DNA from: Aricia agestis
Lineage: Eukaryota > Arthropoda > Insecta > Lepidoptera > Lycaenidae
Length of the DNA: 64,000 nt
Direction of reading: 5' to 3'
Assembly: GCF_905147365.1 (NCBI RefSeq)
Contig: NC_056407.1
Span: forward strand, 23,915,980-23,979,979
Shown in pieces: positions 54,781-64,000 of this stretch (positions are counted from its first letter, which is position 1; every line of letters starts with the position of its first letter). Position numbers and translations under genes: made by a program. Under the pieces are notes generated by a model. It was given only the letters and a program-made list of their open reading frames with translations. It searched no databases and was not told the origin of the DNA.

Positions 54781-55521
54781 GAGTCCGTATACGAAATTTT
54801 GCCGAAATTTTGAAGAAAACGACAGAAATAATCCATATAGATAAAATTCTATCCAATTCGAGAAATAAGAAAAAAAAAACAAATTGTGCCAAAAAACACG
54901 ATTCAAAACATCCTAAATCTCGCATTATATTACTCGCCGCAAGCCTAATGTGAGATTTAGGTTGTTTTGAATCGTGTTTTTTGGCACAATTTGCTTTTCT
55001 TTTTATTTCTTTTTTCTCGAATTGGATAGAATTTTATCTATAAATTATTTTTGACGTTTTCTTTTTATGAATTACAGCTTTCAGTTGCCGAAATTAACAG
55101 CAATTCTTTGCCCATTTTCTCTAAAATTTTGCCGAGTTACATATTTTTTTACTCAACTATTTCATATTAAAGTGGTAAAAAGTAATTCCAACATTGTATA
55201 GACGACTTTCTCAACAGTACATTGTATTTTTTTCATACCGTTAAGACGTCAATACAAACTCCATAAAATCCATAAAAAGGTGATATTCTAAAAAAAGTTT
55301 TGTGATTTTTGCTGTAAAAGCAAAAATCACAAAACTGTCGCGGGTTGGAGTTGGATTATTGAAAAATACTTAAAAAAACAAAAATCTAGCTCCAATATTA
55401 GATTATAATTGAAATGATCTTACATGTTGTGCATTAAAACTTATGGAAATACTGTATTTTAACTGTTAAATCACGTCTGTTAATCAGCGAAATCGGCAAA
55501 ATTTCGTATACGGACTCTTAA
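54777..55521. mobile_element. TTAA-flanked element B, 25-bp perfect TIRs
   Basis: TTAA plus GAGTCCGTATACGAAATTTT (continuing GCCGA) at 54777-54805 is the exact inverse of 55493-55521. The element is 737 bp plus TTAA duplications. It contains a ~205-bp hairpin (54837-55041) and a perfect 18-bp-arm hairpin (55296-55336). No transposase. piggyBac or Kolobok superfamily is possible from TTAA, but the GAG end is not typical piggyBac. Confidence 0.85.
54837..55041. repeat. Large hairpin inside element B
   Basis: ATAAAATTCTATCCAATTCG, CAAATTGTGCCAAAAAACAC and ATCCTAAATCTCGCATTA reappear inverted on the right arm with few mismatches; the loop is about 20 nt. Confidence 0.85.
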
Positions 55522-55650
55522 GTATTTAATTTAGTTATTTTGTTTTTAGTACCTGTTGTTAAAGCGGCAACAGATATACACAAACTGTGAAAATTTCAGA
55601 TGTCTAGCTATAGCGGTTCTTGACAATTTACTCCCTGCCCCTGGCCAATA

Positions 55651-55985
55651 CGTCTAGACAAATGATTTTTTATACAATATTGGGATCTGTTAAAACTATG
55701 CCTCTACGTTCAATTTTTTCTAAATTTACAAATTAATAAAAAAATATGACCCTTCAAAAATCGCAAAAAATTACTGCTCCGTACCCCGCCAATCCACTGA
55801 CCATAAAACAAATTTGAAAGATCTTTAGCATAAATTAATAAAAACGTAGAGGCATAGACTCACTCTTCCTGAAGATATTTAAAAATAAATAATTAGATAG
55901 GCTCTATTTTGAAGGAGGCATCAGAGGACTACGTTACCTCGATTTACTGTATCTGTCTCTATCACAATACACGTGCCGGCCCAGG
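55651..55985. other. No gene recognised
   Basis: Two AT-rich blocks repeat the phrase ACGTAGAGGCATAG / GCCTCTACGT in opposite orientation (55699, 55844), a loose fold-back; otherwise nothing. Confidence 0.4.
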
Positions 55986-55992
55986 GTGAAGC

Positions 55993-56470
55993 GTGATGGC
56001 AATAGTTTCTTCGTTTAAATTCCTGGTCGCTGTCCGTCGCGACCTAGCAGCGGTGGAGCGCGTTGACTGGCGCTCGTCAGCTGAGGATATTTGGGTGACA
56101 ATATCGCATACTCCTAGCCGCAGTAGGTTAACGCAGTACTTACATATCTGCACGCTATATCTCTGCAAGCAGAATGAAGGGAATAGCCATAACAATCAAT
56201 TGGACAATTTTTCAAATAACTTGTTTGATATAGTCTGCGCACATCCCGATGACAAATTTATTGTTACGGGTGATTTTAACTTACCTTTTATTAATTGGGA
56301 CGCGCAAGGTGATTATTCGGTGCACACCGGTTTTTCTCTTAACCGTAGTGTAATTGAATTATTAGACACTATAGCACAGTGCAATTTGTCTCAGCGTAGT
56401 CAGGTACAAAATTTCAATAATAAATTTTTAGATCTAGTTTTCTCTAATTCTGAAATTAACATTTCCCCCT

Positions 56471-56490
<20 letters not shown>
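55993..56490 (+). pseudogene. LINE endonuclease domain, partial
   Basis: The frame encodes the C-terminal half of an AP-like endonuclease. It contains VRRDLAAVERVDWRSSAEDI, the metal-site motif VTGDFNLPFINWD (56263-56301) and NFNNKFLDLVFSNSEINISP. It runs into a stop at 56509-56511 because of a frameshift; the continuation is in the next frame. This enzyme nicks the genomic target for priming. Confidence 0.85.
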
Positions 56491-58618
<2,128 letters not shown>

Positions 58619-58895
58619 GGGCTAGTTCTCAACTTAATGAGTTTTTAAAAATAAATCCTTCCTTTGACATATTTTCTACTAAGCCTTATAAGATTAGACA
58701 GTCGATAACTAGCTCGTTTTTTCAAAGCTGATAATTTGTCACTAAACTAGAATCTAGATACTAATCCAGTTTAGTTTTTAACTAGTGATAAGTGTAGACT
58801 AAGTTTATTAACATTATACATACTCACATGAATATTGACTACCTTTTTATTAAATTGCTTAAACCATGATTAGTGAACGCAATGTGAAAAATATA

Positions 58896-59162
58896 TATAC
58901 AGGATGTAACAAAAATAAGTGATAATACTTTAGGGTGTGTACGTGTTCCTTGTAGAGAGTTCACTGTGAAAGTAACAGCGCTGAAAGACGAAAAATTTTT
59001 TTCACTTTTGTATGGACAAGGGCACGAGCGTCACGAGTTTCCCCATACAAAAGTGAAAAAAAAATTTGGTCTTTCAGCGCTGCTACTTTCACAGTGAACT
59101 CTCTACAAGGAACACGTACACACCATAAAGTATTATCACTTATTTTTGTTACACCCTGTATA
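58896..59162. mobile_element. Fold-back MITE (TACAGGRTGTAAC family) in LINE 3' UTR
   Basis: TATACAGGATGTAACAAAAA at the left and TTTTTGTTACACCCTGTATA at the right. The arms extend over ~105 bp through GTTCCTTGTAGAGAGTTCAC and CAGCGCTG, with a ~35-nt centre. Related fold-backs are common in insects. TA-rich flanks hide the target duplication. Confidence 0.88.
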
Positions 59163-59212
59163 TGTGTGTATATGTATGTATATATGTATATATATATATG
59201 TATATATATATA
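59163..59212 (+). repeat. TA/TATG-rich microsatellite
   Basis: Irregular TATATG/TATGTA repeats adjoining the MITE. Confidence 0.8.
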
Positions 59213-59377
59213 ATAATTTTTAAGTTTTTTCTCTGTTACTTTTTGTGCACTTACATTTTTGAACTATTTGCGAAAACTTTTAAATGGCTTATAGTTACTA
59301 TTTAGTCAAGTTAATTTATGATAATAGCTGTAAGTTTTCCGAAGAAATAAAAATAAAAATAAAAATAAATAAATAGA

Positions 59378-59945
59378 AGTCAGTTGCTACTTTCAGTATT
59401 TCAGGTCTTTTTCTCGTGTTAGTTTTATTATTTGTCTTAACTCCTAGTGTCCACTCACTTTTTTCCTTTAACTCTTTAATAGCCTTTTTTATTCCACCAG
59501 TTCTATTTATATGTTTTTCTAATGTCTGCCGTCTCTTTATTTTCCTATCTTTTCTTATACTTTCGTTTATATTTTACTGATTTCTCTTATTTTGTTCCTC
59601 TTCTCTTGATTTTTTTCTTTTATTTGTAATAGTTTTTTCCTTTCTTCAAGTAAGCGTTAAGCTTCTAAAGAGATTTTGGTTTTATTTACTTTTCGAGTTT
59701 CTGTTTTGAGTATTCTCAAGGTTTTTTCGTATTTCTCTTCGATAGATATGGTCCTCTCCCTGATTATGTGTACTAATGTTGTGAGGTTATTGATAAAATT
59801 TTCATTGTTTCTAGTACACATCAGGGCCGTGCCTTGATGTGTACTAGATGTCTCGTTTTGCCATCTCCGGTTCCTTTTCATAGGTTTTCCTGTAAGTGTA
59901 GCAGTTCTAGATGGTATTCCGAATCGAATGAGACCAAAATAATAA
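59378..59945 (-). pseudogene. RTE-like LINE ORF2 remnant (linker region)
   Basis: On the minus strand three successive frames give a plausible decayed protein. First is a 59881-59657 segment ending EKTLRILKTETRKVNKTKIS. Next is LLEERKKLLQIKEKNQEKRN with EISKI, and last is INESIRKDRKIKRRQTLEKH followed by GIKKAIKELKEKSEW and PEILKVATDFY at 59380. The R/K/E-rich linker ending in VATDFY resembles the segment before the reverse transcriptase in RTE-type LINEs. At least two frameshifts are needed. It stops where the neighbouring LINE tail begins. Confidence 0.5.
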
Positions 59946-59956
59946 TTTTCGGTGGT

Positions 59957-60200
59957 CGTAAAAATGACGTTTGAAAGTCTCCATATTGGCGCTGATAGCA
60001 GTGGTGAGAGTACTTGGAACTTATGACAAACAATAACGATTAAGCGGCCATTTGCAAGTTACGTCAGATTTAGTTCTCTTCTCCCGCATTGGGGGCGTTG
60101 ATTCCGCTCCAAAAGTGGCTTCAAATAGACACAAAAAGCAGGTAGGTATCATAAGTTCAGCGTACTTGTATAATGGATTATGGAGGTCAGTGTAAACATG
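59957..60200 (-). mobile_element. Half copy of the long fold-back element of 26940-27625
   Basis: AAAATGACGTTTGAAAGTCT, TTGGCGCTGATAGCAGT, GTTACGTCAGATTTAGTTCT and CCGCATTGGGGGCG match that element in reverse. It contains the uninterrupted octamer site at which the other copy received its insertion. Confidence 0.8.
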
Positions 60201-60299
60201 GTATCAAAGCCATGCTTACAAAAACGGTGACTTGATAATGATTCTGTCGGGATCCTCGAGGCATCGACGGAACTCCTTTACAACAAAAACATTACAGTA

Positions 60300-60570
60300 A
60301 TTTTCACTTTTTTTTAGTAAAATTAACATAATATGCTACCAAAAAGTAAGATTTGCACCAAGGCATATCCCAGGGTATAGGGCTACCGAAGGTTCCGTTA
60401 CTGAACGTTTCTCCTGACTCCTTATAGATATTATTATAATATTATGTAGGGGTTTTGGGGTTGTTTAAAATACTGGAAGCACATGCCACTATGTCAATTG
60501 TTTTTTGTATTCTTTTACTTTGAAAGGATCAGAATCAAAATTGATAATTATTTCGCCGTTTCTGTGACAA
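60300..60570 (+). repeat. AACCGACTTC-family fragment
   Basis: CTACCAAAAAGTAAGATTTG, TACCGAAGGTTCCGTTACTG and TTGGGGTTGTTTAAA parallel 17180-17305. Confidence 0.5.
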
Positions 60571-60624
60571 TTTGGAAAATCATATTATTAATTTAAGGGC
60601 TATAATAATAATTGTATTTGATGC

Positions 60625-60772
60625 TATGGTCGCGAAGGTGGTAATTTAATAATGGGATTCATGATGAATTGAAGGAATTCCTTGAAATTTAGAAAGTGTG
60701 ATTTTCGCAGTTATGGTCGCGAAGGTGGTAATTTCATAATGGGATCTATGATTGAAGGAATTCCTCGAAATT
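60625..60772 (+). repeat. 88-bp direct duplication
   Basis: ATGGTCGCGAAGGTGGTAAT, then AATGGGAT, TTGAAGGAATTCCT and GAAATTTA occur at 60625-60690 and 60713-60772. Confidence 0.85.
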
Positions 60773-60981
60773 TACAACGACAAACAAAGTGATTATTATC
60801 AATATTCCAGCAAAGGTCAATATATCTTTACAACTTTTCTCTAACATTCGTGAACGTTTATCCAAACACTGCGTATCTCAGTTCCTTTCCAGCCATGGAA
60901 AAAAGTCAAACTTTACGGATCTAAATAATTTGTAGCATCACCTATGTTCTAGATATGTAATGAATTTTAGGAAAGCATCAC

Positions 60982-61405
60982 GATTCCTGACCTACAAGTA
61001 TACGTAGGAGAGCCATGCTTCGGCACGAATGGGCCGGCTCGGCCAAAATACCACGTTCTCACAGAAAACCGGCGTGAAACAGCGCTTGCGCTGTGTTTCG
61101 CCGAGTGAGTGAGTTTACCGGAGGTCCCAATCCCCTACACTATTCCCTTCCTTACCCTCCCCTATTCCCTTCCCTTCCCATTCCTACCCTCCCCTATTAT
61201 CCAATTCCCTCTTAAAAGGCCTGCAACGCACCTGCAGGCTCTTCTGATGCTGCGAGTGTCCATGGGCGACGGTAGTTGCTTTCCATCAGGTGAACCGTTT
61301 GCTCGTTTGCACCCTTATTTCATAAAAAAAACCAGAATAAAATAACGCGTAAAGTATACAACTTTAAGCGTTATTTTATTCTGGTTTAATTGTAGGTCAG
61401 GAATC
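60982..61405. mobile_element. Fold-back MITE split by a SINE
   Basis: GATTCCTGACCTACAA (60982-60997) and TTGTAGGTCAGGAATC (61390-61405) are exact inverses, and inner arms ACCAGAATAAAATAACGC / GCGTTATTTTATTCTGGT flank a ~19-nt loop. The SINE sits between the outer and inner left arms. Confidence 0.8.
61007..61330 (+). mobile_element. Abundant lepidopteran SINE, complete copy
   Basis: Head TAGGAGAGCCATGCTTCGGC, ACGAATGGGCCGGCTCGGCC, hairpin CGCTTGCGCTGTGTTTCGCC, pyrimidine-rich centre, CATCAGGTGAACCGTTTGCT and tail TTATTTCATAAAAAAA. Its open frame 61109-61345 is incidental. Confidence 0.85.
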
Positions 61406-62024
61406 TGAGAGTAAGAGGTAGGTTAAAGAGGGATAGATGCCTACACGTCTTCTGTCGTCTACCGACCCCTGTCCTGTGGCCTCTATCCCCTGTCCACGCC
61501 AAGTGTTCTTGGAAGAAATAATTTTTCAAAACGATAATATTTATGTGGTTCAACTCCCGCCGACGAAAGTTACTTAAGGGCTATCAATGTTCCTGGGTGT
61601 TTGATGTAAATTAAAAATTATTCATTTATAATATTATTATAATGTTAATCCTTATCCAAATAAAATAGTTGTTGATGGGTATTTCATTTTTCTTAATCTC
61701 AATTATAATAACATACCTTCACGCGGACAAAGTTGCGTGCAACTTAAAGAGCACAAGCAAAACTTAAAGGCAACAAACAAACAAGCTAGTACTTATAATA
61801 AAATCGTAGAAGTAAAATTTTTGTACATTGACAATAAACTTGAAAAAACGAGTCAGGGGCATAGTAGAAGAGTAATAGAACACATTTTAACTGTTTTTGA
61901 ATTTTTTGTTTCTCTGTCTGTTTGTCTGTTTGTAGCCGGGAATCACGCCGACACGTGCCGTCGACTGCCGTCGACTGCCGCCGAGACGTGCCGTTCGTCT
62001 TTAAGAGCGCTTATTGTAATCGTA
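61406..62024. other. No gene; small GCCGTCGACT direct repeat
   Basis: A short tandem GCCGTCGACTGCCGTCGACT with GCCGCCGAGACGTGCCG lies at 61950-61993, next to a CTCTGTCTGTTTGTCTG run. Confidence 0.5.

Positions 62025-64000
<1,976 letters not shown>

Larger units (their letters stand above)
54243..55650 (-). repeat. Dispersed repeat (GGTACGGAACCC family), split copy 3
   Basis: GGCCAAGTGCGAGTTAGAGT and GTTGTATGGGAGCGCACC (54243-54334) continue after 55521 with TTTGTTTTTAGTACCTGTTG and AGCTATAGCGGTTCTTGA. Comparison with 37028-37472 shows that 54339-55521 was inserted at TTAA. Confidence 0.75.

Overview
The window looks like intergenic or intronic DNA from a moth or butterfly (Lepidoptera). It is AT-rich and built almost entirely of layered transposable elements. 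I recognise several of these from other lepidopteran genomes: tRNA-derived SINEs with A/B boxes, an abundant SINE ending in a GTTTGCTCGTTTGCC-type 3' module, Lep1/Helitron-like elements that begin near TCCATACT and end CTAG|T, the 'AACCGACTTC' and 'GGTACGGAACCC' repeats, and many fold-back MITEs. I found no host protein-coding gene, rRNA, true tRNA gene or CRISPR array. The species is not determinable by reading alone.

Layout. 0-9 kb: a LINE endonuclease fragment at the left edge, SINEs, Helitron-like elements, fold-back MITEs and a four-unit tandem repeat (6.27-6.93 kb). 9.3-11.05 kb: a 5'-truncated, internally deleted R1-clade LINE with a 17-bp target-site duplication. 11-20 kb: MITEs with readable target duplications, namely hAT-like (8 bp), piggyBac-like (TTAA) and a Mutator-like candidate (10 bp), plus two SINEs. 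20.8-26.0 kb: one complete non-autonomous LTR retrotransposon on the minus strand. Its two 1.64-kb LTRs look almost identical, it has a tRNA-Lys-type primer-binding site, a polypurine tract and a 4-bp target duplication, and it lacks gag/pol. A perfect 60-bp inverted repeat brackets its primer site. 26-50 kb: nested fold-back elements, many Helitron-like copies, R1 3'-UTR stubs, a minisatellite-like array with a double fold-back insertion (41.3-42.05 kb), SINEs and perfect short-loop hairpins. 50-54 kb: mostly unrecognised sequence with a ~0.6-kb tandem duplication followed by a 180-nt segment that can fold into a closed multi-stem structure. 54.2-55.65 kb: a dispersed repeat split by two adjacent TTAA-flanked elements. 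56-59.4 kb: a Jockey/CR1-like LINE whose reverse-transcriptase frame contains an in-frame (TA)47 tract. 59.4-60 kb: an RTE-like ORF2 remnant on the minus strand. 60-64 kb: SINE, MITE and a Helitron-like 5' end carrying an uninterrupted (TCTG)480 tract that runs almost to the window edge.

The elements do not form a pathway. Their nesting gives relative ages: R1 LINE inside a Helitron-like copy, SINE inside a MITE, TTAA elements inside Helitron-like and RTE-like copies, and an 8-bp-TSD MITE inside a longer fold-back. The non-autonomous elements would need proteins encoded elsewhere. All family names come from motif recognition without database support.
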